NCBI GenBank assembly: GCA_036785705.1
Contig: JAWUZG010000029.1
Span: forward strand, 12,849,501 to 12,913,500
Reading direction: 5' to 3'
Source: Acanthornis magna
Lineage: Eukaryota; Chordata; Aves; Passeriformes; Acanthizidae
DNA length: 64,000 nucleotides
Below the pieces are notes generated by a model. That model had not been told where the DNA came from. It did no database searches and worked only from the letters and a program-made list of their open reading frames with translations. The position numbers were made by a program, and so were the translations under genes. Shown here piece by piece: positions 51,561 to 64,000 of the stretch; the stretch's first letter is position 1, and each line of letters begins with the position of its first letter.

Positions 51561-54500
51561 AGTGTGTTACAGATTCTGGAAAGCTGTATCTTCAAGAGAA
51601 AGGAAACTGACCCCCATTATTCCTCTTAGGAAAGGAGTTTTCTTAATTAATGTATTTCTTTTGAACCTCCCTACTCTCCCTTCCTCCCTCCTCATGTCTC
51701 ATATTTGGGCAAATGCCAACTCAGTGAGGGTGACTCTTTGGGCTCTGGGTGATCTTTAAATTTGCTGGTGCTTTTGATCCTTTCATCATTAAGTAGCAAG
51801 AAGTTCAGGGGCTAAAACATCTTTGTTAATCTTATTTGGACCACTGTAAATTAATTTTAAAGGGCTCATCATCCTTCTCTTGATAGTCAGCTCTCCCTCC
51901 TTGCACTGCCATAGTGAACTTGGTTGGTGGCCTGCCAGGCAGGCAGGCTCCAGCCTCCACCCTCTCCTCTCAATGACATCTGCATGAAAACTCACCTCTT
52001 CTTGAGGAGGCTGAAGGAGGGTTAGAGACCAACTGTTCAGCCAAATCCAGCTGTGTTACAGAGTTTACTAAGAAACTTTTTCTAAGGGTGTTACACTGCC
52101 TCTTCTGCTAAACTAGACTACATTTTCTGGCCTGACAGTTTACACAGACAGGTTCACTGTATCATGTTCAATTTCACTGGAAGAAGAACTTGAGACAGAC
52201 ATTATTGCAATTATTCTTACTAGACTGGATGGAAAACTCTGTGCTCATGGCAGGGCATGTGAGACTATGCTCTGCCTGCTGTTCTTCAGAGCCTTTGTTT
52301 TAAACATTGTTAATCTGGCAGCACGTCCAGAGACAGAGAATCCCCTACAGCTCATTTGATTATTGGTGAATTTGAGGTAGAAGCACAACTGTAGAATCAT
52401 CTCTTCCTCCAAGGTTCCAAATTTCCAGCCACTTAGCAACCACCCTTACCCTAGCTGCATAATTAGGATTTTTGAGGCCGTGGCCCCATGGAGTATATGT
52501 GCTGCCTAGGCATACAGATCCAATAGGTATGTGTTGGACCAACTGGCACTGCAGGCTGTTTATTAAGAAAAATAACTACTTCTCATGTGCTAATTATTTA
52601 CTTTGCTACTGGGGAATACACCACCCTAATATCAACATGGACCAGACCGCACATAACATTTACACTGAATTTTGAGTCATTTCAGGTACTGCTGGAACAT
52701 TTAAGAATGGAAATCTAAGACTCAACTACTACTCTAGTGTATTTAGAGTCTGACCTGAACAAGTTCAACTGCTTTCAAATGCTAGAATCTCCTTGTATAT
52801 GGTCAGCAGAGTTAAAGGTGTAAAGGTAGGTATTTATATATAGCTATATTTTCCTCCTTTGCTGCACAATTAAAAAAATGTATATACACATTACAGTAAG
52901 ACTGTACAAGTGTTTCTCTCCAGGGAGAACTGGTGATGATGTTCTTGAAGATCATTCAGATCAAGTGCTATTGTGCCTTTATACTGCCAACTGAAAAAAG
53001 AAAAACCACTTAATATACTCTTCTGACATCTTTCAGTTGCACAGTTTTCGTCCCTGCAACCAGCCAGTTGGGGAGGTCAGACAACAAGAGCAATCCCTAT
53101 ATTTTAGGTCATTCAGAAACTATTTTTTCCTTGTTACTCTCACGAAGGGGAAGCCAGGATGCTTATGGAAGTCTGGAGAAATAAGAGGGCTTTCTTCCCT
53201 TTTCACCACCCACACAACAGGTCCACACATAGGACAAGGAGAGCACTTCTGATGGAGATTAAAAGCTTGTCCTCCCACGGCCTGAGAGGAATTAGACACC
53301 AGGGCTCTGGCTTAAAAGCCATCATTGTGTTCTCAGGCTCCTAAGTGCATATCAGGATTCCTGTTGTTATGAAAAGTCCCCTTATTAATTTCAGCTGGAG
53401 CTCAGTGTGTTTCACCTATGCTATCTGGACAATCTGGACAAAACTTCTGTAACCAATAGTTTAGGTTAAAAACAAATAGGGGAGAGAAAGAAACCAGTGG
53501 GACTTTAAAATAATAATAAAAAAAAAATTGGAAATCTTACTGAAATCAGAAAGATAGTGAGTATATAGAATGTGCGCATATTAAAAGGTGAGTCACTCTA
53601 AGTGGCTTTCTATTATGTGGACCCTGATAAAACCAGGGGAGCCCTGACATGGGATGTCAATCTGCCATGAGAGAGTAGAGAATGGTAATGCTGAGTAGCT
53701 CATGCCTTTCTTTTTACATTACACTATGAAGTGTGGAAGATTTTATGATAAAATAACAATGCTACATCTACTCAGCATGTGTTTGCACTGTGTGATTGTT
53801 TTAGCTCTAGTCTACCTGGCTTTTAGCTTGAGGCAAATGTTTCACTACAACTTTGACTCCATTTTGAAATGCTTGCCTTCTGTGCTGCTCTTGCTGCTTG
53901 ATAATTCTCTCCTGAGTAGCAGACTTCTGAGAGTGTTTCTGTGAGGATGTCGCTGTAGAAAGGTTCCTGACAAATGGCTGTTAATAGCACCTATAAGAAT
54001 GAAAGGCTGGGGTCCTGAACGTGCCAGAGACTATGAAGAAACAGAACAAAGTTTCTAACAGGGCATGTAATGAATTGATTCTTCTTAAGGAGAAAAGATG
54101 GAAAGGAATTAGGGATTTCAAAATTCTCTCTTTAATTTGCTGAAAAGGGAACCAAAAAGTGCTGCTCAGTTCTGGTCTTAAATCTCCTGAGTCAAATTTC
54201 TACATTTCCTCTCCATTTCTGCAGTCCTCGTTCTTTCCTGGTTGCAGACAGGATATTTTAGATGCTTGATGGAGACCTTTTCTTAATGCTACCACTTTGT
54301 GGAAATAATGCATTTCCTGAATACACAACTGAATCTTTCCCCTCTGTAAGTGGAATTGAAGAACCATTCTCTCAATTTTTATCTTAAGGTTTGGCATAAT
54401 ACCCATGGGTCTCTCAGGAGATGCTGCAAACCACATTAGGATGTGGCACGTCATGCTTGGAAAGAAGTGAGTCATTATCTCCAGCCAGCATCAGTACTTG

Positions 54501-55945
54501 CACAGCTTTTTCCCTGCCCATGTAGCTCACTACCAGGACCCTTTTGGCCTATGATCCCAAGGGTAAACCTCATCCGGTACTTGGGGCATGCCTTATGCTA
54601 AAGCCCTGCCCTCACAGGGATGAATTAGAGATCCACACAACCTTGTAGGACATCTTCACTGTGTCTATATCCACTGAGAATCTGCAACTATTTAGCACAG
54701 GCAGAATATGTGCAGAGAGAAGGGGACTTTGAAGATAAAATGAAAAGATTGTAAGCAGAAGGAGGTGACTTTTTTACACAACGGTATTGATTGTTGCTCA
54801 TTACCAATAGGCACTGACTCATTTATGTAGCTTTTTAATGGAATAGCAAGGCCTGGGAAAAAGCTGGCTGTGCCTTTACTTACAGGTAAAAGACATCACA
54901 AACCATTGTAACCTCAAGGAATAAAAAAAAATCAAACAAAGCCAACCAGACATGCTGGCCTCCAATTAAATGAGAAGTGAAAATGCACTGGCCTGAACAT
55001 TGTTTTGGATCGCAAAACAAGTTTTACTCAAATTCTGAAAAGTAAAATCTAGAAAACTTGCTAACAAAGGCAAGTAAATTTTCTCCTCTAGGAGAATACA
55101 CAAGATTTGCAATTCTCTATTAGAATTGGGTTTTCACCTAATATGTTGAACAATCAATCCAGGAATATTTGCAGTGCCGTTTCCAGGCGTTAGTGTCTGC
55201 AAATATTGGATGATATTTCAAATCCTCTCTTCTCTTACCAAGAAAAAAACTTCTTTTTTTTGTATGTTGTTTTGAAAACTCGCAACAGTTTAGAGAACTC
55301 TCAACATCTTATTGCTGTAGCATTTGTGGTGGAACTTTAAGCATCTACACAGTCCAGCTTCTTGAGCTCTTTTGTAAATCCAGCCTCTTAGCCTAGTGCC
55401 TAAATATTTACTGTGAATTAAACCAATTTGCAGAATCTGGCCTGGAATATGAGGACTGCCTAACTTGTGCTCAGATTAGATTCACAAACATCTAAAGAAC
55501 CACTAGAACATGCAAGAGATACAAGTGCTTTAAAAGCTAATTAATATGTCATTAAACCACTAAGAGGAAAAACAAAAACAGTTTTCCAGTTGAGACAAAG
55601 AGGGACTGCTTGCCTGCCATGGAAGACCGTAATGATTAAGCTTTTCTATAGATGTTTGCCAGAAGCAAAGCTGTTTGAAACGATTCCAGCTCTGTGGCTT
55701 GGGGTCCGCTGATGAGGATGAGAAGGGCAAAGTCCAGTTGTCCCATGTGGATGTGACATTTTTGTTCTGTGGTGAGGGCAGTAGGAAAGGTGCCTGAAAA
55801 AAGGCACAGCTCCAGCAGAAAGCCTGGTGCTGCCACAGCTCCAGGGCTGCCCAGGAAGGCAAAGTACAGCCCAAGATTTCTCCAGGGACATAATCCGTGC
55901 TCCATGGTTGCACTCCAGGAGCGCACGGCCTTAGGAGGGAGGAGT

Positions 55946-56000
55946 ATCACAGAATCATGGAATATTCTGAGTTGGGACTCACAAGGATCATCAGGGGCAT
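55946..56000 (-). mobile_element. CR1 LINE 3' tail fragment
   Basis: The plus strand reads ATCACAGAATCATGGAATAT, then TCTGAGTTGGGACTCACAAG and GATCATC, matching the reverse complement of a CR1 3' end. The similarity stops after about 55 bp, so this is a very short 5'-truncated copy. Confidence 0.78.
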
Positions 56001-56305
56001 TTCTCATCCATCTTCAGCCATGCTGCTCACACCAGCTCCCATTGCCAGCACAACAGGGGCAGGTGCACTAAAAATATCCTCTGTGGGCTCCCAGCACGCC
56101 AGGTGATGTTCTTGCACGACAGTTCCCAGAATTTCACAGCAGGCAGACAGCTGAGGTGTTCGGCCGTGAACTTGCTTCTGGGGATGTCTTCACAGGACTG
56201 TGTAGACACAGTCACTGCCATGAAATGTCAAAGCACTTTTCACTTCTACAGATTCACGGCCACAAGGATATAAACAGCAAAGCTCCACATAAGATCGTCT
56301 ATTGG

Positions 56306-56510
56306 GGTTTTTTTGGTTTTTTTTGGTGCCAGCATGAATACATGTTGGGTTTGGTGGGTTTTTTTGGGTTGTTTTTGTTTTTTGTTTTTTTTGGGGGGGG
56401 GGGTTGGGTTTTTTGTTTGTTTTTTTGTTGGTTAGGGTTTTTTTGTTTGTTTGCTTGTTTTTTTGTTTGCTTTGGTTTTGCTTTGTTGCTTTAGTTTTGC
56501 TTTTAACCTG
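56306..56510. repeat. T/G-rich simple-sequence tract with G11 run
   Basis: About 200 bp almost wholly of T and G. It includes several GGG runs, an 11-G run at 56393-56403 and later TTTG/TTTGC units. A plus-strand ORF through it encodes only Phe/Gly/Leu/Cys low complexity, and the minus-strand ORF only Lys/Asn/Pro/Gln, so neither is a gene. Confidence 0.9.
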
Positions 56511-59500
56511 ACAGCTAATTTCTGAATAGGTTGACAAGGAAATTAAATGATGAACTCCTGTTATCAATTTTTTCTCTCTCTTCAGTGACCAAAACAATGT
56601 GTTTAGTTGGGCAAAAACACAAAAGGAAGATTAAAGAAACAGACTTCCTATTATAGCATTTTTTTTATTACTTCAGAATCAAGAATCAAGAACACTTTCT
56701 AAAATGGCATTTCTTTTCCTGAAGAATGTAATAAAATACATAAAATAATTAATCTGAATTCCCTGCCAAAAAAACCCAACACTAAACAACTTAACACTTT
56801 ATATTCTTCCCTACAGCGGATTCTTCTTGGAAGTGGAGATTCTTTCTGTTTAAATGAAATAAATGCTGGCAGAATCTTAATTGGTGGGTAGTTCAGGAAC
56901 CAGTTATAGTAGGATGAGGCCTTTTAAATATTTCTCTGAAGGTCTTGCAATGTTTTGGGTTTGGGGTGAGGTTTTTTATTTGGTTGGTTTGTTTATTTGT
57001 TTTTTCAATTTTTTAGCATTTTGGTTGACTATGACAAGTTCTCTGTTTCTAGTAAAAATAGGTCATCTCATGAGTTTCTCAGATAGATCCTTCTAGTTCC
57101 ATACTTAAAAGCAAGACAGTCAGCCTTCCTCCTGCTATTTTCCGAATTCTGTGTGAACACAGAAGTCCACAGTTGTAGGAATAATTAATGAAAGTCTTAA
57201 ATATGTTGAGCTATTTTTCATCATAGCTCTTGGAAAGATGGAACTTCAGATATAGTTGATTATTTTGGGCTAGTGATGGAAACCATAAACCAGCCAGCAA
57301 AAAATAAAACCTAGTTTGGATAAAATGCTTTCCTTCTCCAGCTCATCACTAGATTAAAGAAAAAGCAAAACCATTTTTTTTTAGAATTTAAAGCTGCACT
57401 TTTCTATTGGTGCTGGATATCTCTTTCTTAAATTTTAATTTTGTTTATCATGATCTAAAATAAGGATTTGAAAAGAGAAAATGTTTTCACTTTGAAAATG
57501 CTGCATGAAATATGAGAAAGAATATTATAAGATCCTCAATTTTCCTGAAGGGTTTTTTTTTTCTGAACTTAGTTCCCCACTGGGAGTTTGTTTAGGTCAT
57601 GCAAAAATTGATTTTCCAGCTAGTGAACAATGTGACTGAAAACTTTTGCTTTAATCTAATATTCCATCCAGTTTTATCTAAAACAGTTCAGCGATCCTAA
57701 CCTCATTTCATAGGTTACTTTTCAGATCTCCTATCATTTACTTAAAGATAGATAAAATCACATATGCCATTCAATCAAGTAATAGCTACACATTCAACTA
57801 AATCATATGTATTTCAGTAACCACACATTTATATACAGTATATTAAAAGCTTTGGTTTTTTCTGATTGCACATTCCCTAGAATTTACTAGCACCCACTAG
57901 GAATTAACACACTGGACCCTCATGTCCCTCTAAATGTAATCATATCATATCATATATGAAAAATGTGTATGCATGGAAGAAAAATACCATTTCTCCATGC
58001 ACAGTAATATATTTATAAAATATGCTTACAGGCAAATGCCCACACTTAGCATTCTGTGCACTCTAAAAATGTGGTGTTGTCAGTTAGGGACATTTAAGAC
58101 AGTCTAAAGAATACCAGGACAGAAAAAAATATTTATATTTACAGAAGTGCAGTGCTAGAAGAGACTGCAAAACAACCTACATGTAACAATGTACAAAACT
58201 GCAGCTGGTTAATAAAAGAATAAGGAACAGGGTAGATAGTCCCACTATGGCTGGGAGAGAAGGAAAAAGCACTTGGAAGACAAAATGGATGAATAACATG
58301 TAAGAATAATTTTTTGGGGCATATAAAGAAGAGAGGATAAAAAGGATTATGAAACTTTATGTCCTGTCTCTGTGCTCTATGTCAGGTACACAATAATGTG
58401 TTTCTCCTGAGAAAAACACGTACACATAATTAAATGGGATGACATTTTCCTGCCTTATCTGAAATTCACTGATGAAACAGAAGAACAGTGGTGTGTGTAG
58501 CAGAAATTCAAATGCTGTACCATAGTCTTGGGGCCTATTGAGCTTTTTCGATTTAAATCATAGCAGTTTCTGTAGCCAGGAGAGCTATTTTATTTTACTT
58601 GTCCATTTGAAGATGTCAACAATCTCATTAAAACTGACTAGGTTGTGTCTGATGTTACCAACTCATGGAGGCAGTGCAAAAGAATTTTGTTTTGGAGAGG
58701 TAGTCTCTCATTTGCCTTAATTATGGCAACTTACATGCTGCAGACACAGCAGGAAATGCAAGCAGATGATACCCTGCCTGAAATGCACACCCAAGTCATG
58801 GTCATCAGTGCCAGTGCTGATTGCATCTGCTGGAAATTAAACGAGATCTGAATGCTTCCCAGGAGATGTGAGTGTCCCATCTTTGCTCTGCTAAACAGAG
58901 TGGGAGAGAAGGGTGAAGACTTGCATTTCCTGGGAGCAGCACAGGAGAGCTTTGCAGCTCAGCACCCCAAACCACAGACAACAGCTTCAGCTGCTTGAGG
59001 AGAAGCTGCTCAGGGGAAGCTCTTGTCCCTGCTCTCTATCTTGGCTTTGGAGCATTTCACCAAATTAGAATTCTGTTTCTACAAGCCTTGGGTTTATAGC
59101 TTTTTGCCCATAAATTTAATTATCACTGTGGCTATTGTTTTCCCCTGTAGCACATCTCAGTGATTCACAGTTTGAAATGATCCATTTACAAACTCAGGGA
59201 CACTCACAAGTGGTTATTTTTGGAAATGGCCAAATATCCAAGCATTGCAATAGCATCCTGAGGAGTTACTTATCCAAAAGCAGAGGAGATGACTGGCTGA
59301 GGGATCATAAGCAGCTAAACCTAGAGCTCTGCTACAAGCCAGTGTGAAGAAATGCTCCTGTGTGTATGTCCATTTGTCTGTTAATAAGAAACTTAAAAAG
59401 ATGGTAGGCAAAGCAGTGATGTGACTCATTAATGTCATCAAATTATTTTCTTCACCATCTCAATATTTCCCCATTAACTTTTCATAATTTTTTTTTTATT

Positions 59501-62500
59501 TTATGACTGAAGTTAAAAAAAAAAAATAAAGAGTGCTAGAGAACAGATATGGCTTTTTGATTTGAAAGGATTTTTAATTGATTTTCCCTCAAAGTAAATA
59601 ATTCTCTCTAACTGTTCCCTAACTAGCACCTCACACCAAAACCACTAGTGATCCATGCTGTTGGATCTGGAAAAAAGCCCTGTTGGTAGAGAGGGAACAA
59701 GCCTTTTATTTCGAAGGGATACAACTCAACAGCCCTCCCTGAGCACAATGGATCAGTGCAGTGGAGGATGTTCTGTGCAATATCACTCCACTCAGCCCCA
59801 GGCAGGCAAATTCTGCATTTAATGAGAGTGCCAAGATCTCCTCACCTGATTCCCCACAATATGAATAAATGAATGGGGACAGCAGTGAGTGTAGGACTAG
59901 CCAGGGTTTCTTGTCTTGTCAATAGAAGAGAAACAGCTGTTGGCAGCACAAAGGGGAACACCACCAGATTGTGAAGTAACCACCCTCCCTCTAGACTGAA
60001 AGGGAGTTTTTCATTCTCATCACTTGATTTTAGGGCCTTCTCTATAGTTGTTTTTTTTTTCCCCTGGGTAAGAAGCTGTGCGAAGTTATAGTACCTTCTT
60101 TATAGGCTGCTTTGCAATCAAAAGGCGAAAGCTTCCCCACAAATCTCTTCTCAAGTAACCTACCAGAGCTTTACTATAACACTCAGTGTGAGCCAATACC
60201 AACCAAGGAGATGCAGGAGTCAGCATAAAAGAACAAAATGTCATGAAGACTAATTATTGCCCTGAAGAGGGGGAAGAATAAAATAAGATTTATTTGCTTC
60301 CTGGTAATAAGCACATGTGTGTCCAGTGAGAAAAGAAGTCTGAAAGGCTCTGGTATAGAATCTGACTCTGTATAAAAACAGTTTTGGAGCGGAATGGGTT
60401 TTGTTTACATTCAGTTTCTGCAGCTAATCTTTTGAATCTTGGGTTCTCAAAAAGTTGCTTTTTCTCATAATCTCATTTTCTATACATATCTACCTTCTGT
60501 GTAGGAAATCCATTCTCACACGGCAGGACACATTCTTCTGCCTACATAAGGAGCTCCTGTCAGTGAATAACACGACTTTCTGAAAATGGATTCTTTCTGT
60601 TTTTTTGTTTCTGGCATGGGCCAGGACTCTTTTGATGTTACACAAATAGCAATTTTATACTCCTGGTGATTATAATTCTCTCACACTGAGGAGTTTGTGA
60701 CTCTTATGCAGTCTGTCCACTCTCTATATTTAGATTCATAAAACTAACATCCTTCTCTCAGGAAATATCACACTCAGATCTGTCCTTTCATCCTCTGAGA
60801 ATTTCACCACTCTGCAATTGTACAAAAAAACCAGAAAGGCTTCGTTTCCCCCTCTATTTAGTCATGGGACAATATCATAGCCTGAACTCTCTTTTTTTTT
60901 TTTTCTAAAAATTACAGTTTTCAATATGTGACTCAGCTGCTTTGCCCCAATCCCATTGGAAACTCTGCTACTGATTTCAGTACAGGAAGAAGAGTTCAAC
61001 TTGTTGCATCTAAATTTGATCAAACATGAATTATCTTTAGGATACCACAGTGATATTAACTTTATTCCATTATCTTTTTAGCACCACTGGTTGGTAGTTT
61101 GATGCAAAGAAAGACAAAAAGTATTGTTATGGACTAGCCTGTCATTTGAAAAATGCCTTTCTAAGGTACTGACTTTTAGAACCTTCAGGACATATTGGAC
61201 TTTATCTAATGCAACTGAGCATTATTTTTATCCAATAGTAATATTAATTTGCAGTGATGAGATCATATTTTCATCCTGGAGAGGAGTGCAGTATTACTCT
61301 CCACTAATTGTTTCCTGGGGTGCATGCACACTTAGCTGAAAGCTTCAATCAGAACCTAATAGAGCTAGCTTTAGAGTACAGATAATTAAGAGCAACATTG
61401 ATTTTCCTGGTTTTAAGTACCAGTTTTTTTGTGATTTCATGTTTTTCATCAGGCTGGTTGCTTAGCATATGACAAAGCATGGAATACACTCTCTGAACAC
61501 AGGCATAAAAAGGCAATGACAAGAAGATGATCAAGCAAAAAAGATATTTAACTTGAAAGATACTCATTAAAATCAGATATAGGATAATACCCAAGGCATG
61601 GATTACAAAAGCTACATGCAAAAGAGTGTGTATATTACATGAGAATTCTTTCTTAACCAAATGAGAAGGTTATTTATGGATGACTTTTATGCATAGTGTA
61701 AGTACATAACTTATTTTTACACATGCACACAGGTGGAAAAGTACCTGAAGTAAAATGAGCATAAGCTTTCTGCTCATCATGTACTTTGTGTGACTCAGGT
61801 GGTTCTTCCGAATCTAACTTTTAATGGGAACAGTACATGCTACCAACTCAGGTTTGCACTCAATTAAAGAGTCTTGGGAGGCTTGGCAGAGCTCAGTGAA
61901 TATTCGCACATTGCAAATCTCAATGCCCAGGGAGAACAATACTCTGATTTCCTGTTTACGGCTCTGTAGACCAAGATTACTAATTTAAATGGATGAGTGC
62001 TCACAAGAGAAAAGGCAAGACTGGACAATGGAGGTGAGATACTGAAAAGGAAAAGGTTTCTGGGAAAACTGAAAGTGGAACATAAATGATACAACATTAC
62101 TACCTTATCTCTACAAGAACAAAATTGAAGCACAATTTCCAATGCATCCCTGTGTGTCTGGTCCCAGTTATACTCTTGAATCCAAAAGGGTAGCAATCCC
62201 TTTTCACATCTGGAAAAGAAGCATACCCAGAGAGATGTGTTTGGATGGTTTTATATTGAAGGTAGGAAGAGCTGCATTTTTGTTTGGTGCACTTTCCAAG
62301 AACATTTGGATTTACTCTTTCTATACTAAGGAAAAAAAATCCAGCACCTGTAGTACATGAACAATGACAAAACATGTGTTTGTAGGAATTGTTAAGTGCC
62401 TAAGCAGTTGTCAGCGAGGTAAAATCACAAAGAAAATAAACACACTTAGGCTGAGAACCCTGAACACAGCAGTAGGGAAACAAGGATTATTACAGAGGAC

Positions 62501-62564
62501 CACTTTGTAAACAGTGAGCTGAATTCATCTGGTATTTTACTCAGTGTTTAATCTGAAATATGAA

Positions 62565-62588
62565 CATACACACACGCACACACACACA
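62565..62588. repeat. (AC)n microsatellite, interrupted
   Basis: ACATACACACACGCACACAC with further CA units, showing one T and one G interruption. Confidence 0.88.
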
Positions 62589-64000
62589 AAGAGTTACAAT
62601 AAGTGACAAAAGAGTGTCAATACCTCACCTATTGAGACCTGATTTCTAGCAGATCTGCATCTGAAGTGTGTTAAATGTGGCTAACAGAGAGCAAACTCTC
62701 CACCTCTCCCAGAATGACACAATCTTGAGCCACCCTCTCTCACACAGCTTACTGTCATGAAAAGAAGTTCTGTGTTTCTGACAAGTTTCTTAAGATTGGC
62801 TAACAGTATCACAGTTACCAGAGATAAGTGAAGAAGAGGATTGGTAGCCAGACTTTTTTTGTCAACACTTTGTTGGCCTAGGAAATACAGCAAAAAAGCT
62901 CTGAAAAATTGTTCTCCAGCACCATTTAATGGAGTTAAGCATTAAGCTTAGCATTACTGAGGCTATGTTTGTCCTCTGGGCCAAAGTGACGGCAGAGAGG
63001 AGTTTGTTACAGCTCCAAATAAGGATTCAATAGTAGTATCACAGGCCATTAAACATCTTGGTCCAATTCTGCTTGCTTAGCCAACATGGGAACTGTCACA
63101 CTACCAGAAATTATCTTGGAAGAAGTTCTGTCAGCTCTACTGTCCCATTGTTAACCCTCTATTCCGTAAGTAACAATACTATAACAATATCTGTCAAGTA
63201 AGCATCAGTTGGGAAAACAGGGCAGAAACTGGGTAAGTAGGCAAATGCAAAACAAAGTAAGTGTGGGTTTGCTTTCAGCGAAGTAGAATTAGGGAGAGGA
63301 CATCTCAGACAATAAGTAACAGCAGCAGAGCCAAGTGTTTTGCATGTGCATATGAGACCCCACTATCAACTTTAATTAAAGTGCTTCTTCAAAACAGTGG
63401 ATAATGCACTTTGATGGTTCAGAAGTAGGCAGACATAAGAAAGTAAGATGTGTTTTTCTAGAATATAGCAAATAGAAGTGAGGAAAAAAAAATCCTAACA
63501 TTTAGAAATATTTTAATGCCCCTGTCTCCATTTCCTTATAGGTCTTAATATAACGAAGTAGGACAATTTAAACCCCAAATGCCTAACCATAAATCAGCTT
63601 TATTGCAACATTCTTGTCTTCCTATAAAATTATTTGGTAAAAATCTCAATTAAAATGCAGAACATTAAATTGTAATTATAAAAAATTCTATCAATATTTT
63701 CCCCTTGCTGTCATGCAGGAAGCTGTAAACAAATATTTATAAAACATACTGTGTCTGTAATTAAAGACATCACAGTGCTGGTAGTAAGAGGGCTGAGTGG
63801 GTTTTTGTCAAAGGGTTCCTCTCGGAGCCCTTATTAATTTAAGAGGCTAAGCTGTTCATAATTTTTTTCCAAATTTTTGAGCAAATCTGAAAGTGCTAGG
63901 AAACAAGAGGAAAGGTTAATTTCTTCTCCCTAAGTCTAAAATTGTATAAATGCCGAAGATTCTATTAGTGCAGTTAACAATCAATATTAGTTTTATTAAC

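Larger units (their letters stand above)
36300..64000. other. 5' flanking and intergenic DNA upstream of STAC
   Basis: No recognised gene lies in these 27.7 kb. In mammals the next gene upstream of STAC is ARPP21, far away, so a gene-poor interval is expected. The region contains two short CR1 tails (51500-51560 and 55946-56000), several microsatellites, an 11-bp-arm hairpin (45330-45371), a G/T-rich tract (56306-56510), a coding-looking ORF (40310-40531) and some candidate conserved non-coding stretches. ORFs longer than 100 codons occur but show no family motif. Confidence 0.7.

Noticed and set aside
55560..56007. Overlapping minus-strand ORFs of 81-123 codons
   Set aside because: Three frames are open together in a locally GC-richer region that includes a CR1 tail. 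No domain is seen.
56190..56597. 135-codon Lys/Asn/Pro-rich minus-strand ORF
   Set aside because: It is the translation of the T/G simple-sequence tract.
1..64000. tRNA, rRNA, CRISPR arrays and intact proviruses
   Set aside because: No cloverleaf with A/B boxes, rRNA core, regularly spaced repeats or gag/pol-type reading frames was seen on either strand.

Overview
The window looks like nuclear DNA from a bird. The evidence is four fragments of CR1-type LINEs, the typical avian/reptilian retroposon, together with long AT-rich non-coding stretches, many microsatellites and no dense ORFs. The T/G-rich simple tracts recall songbird genomes, but the species cannot be fixed from the sequence. There are no bacterial-type operons, CRISPR arrays or recognisable RNA genes.

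One gene is recognised with high confidence: STAC (SH3 and cysteine-rich domain protein 1), on the minus strand. Coding exon 1 (39 codons) lies at 35650-35766 and exon 2 (92 codons plus one base) at 12141-12417. Both are bounded by GT/AG splice sites, and the phases fit. Intron 1 is therefore about 23.2 kb (12418-35649). The exons give residues 1-131: a Ser/Pro-rich acidic N-terminus, a basic Ser-rich block conserved in the STAC family, and the first zinc ligands of the C1 domain. The rest of the C1 domain and the SH3 domains lie beyond position 1; I found no exon 3 in 1-12140.

Layout: 1-12140 is the start of intron 2, with two CR1 fragments and a 24-bp perfect palindrome. 12141-12417 is exon 2. 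12418-35649 is intron 1, with short tandem duplications, homopolymers, a G/T-rich tract and several stretches that look like conserved regulatory DNA. 35650-35766 is coding exon 1. About 35767-36300 is the probable 5'UTR and promoter, with a 58-nt pyrimidine tract and (CA)n/Z-DNA-type repeats. 36300-64000 is 5' flanking or intergenic DNA, with two short CR1 tails, microsatellites and a few possible enhancer-like segments.

The most interesting unexplained item is a coding-looking minus-strand ORF at 40310-40531, about 4.7 kb upstream of STAC exon 1. It has a TATA-like element about 245 bp upstream and a weak phase-0 donor that would join STAC exon 2 in frame. It could be an alternative STAC first exon, a small unannotated gene or chance. 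No complete novel biological system was found; most of the window is ordinary vertebrate intron and intergenic DNA.
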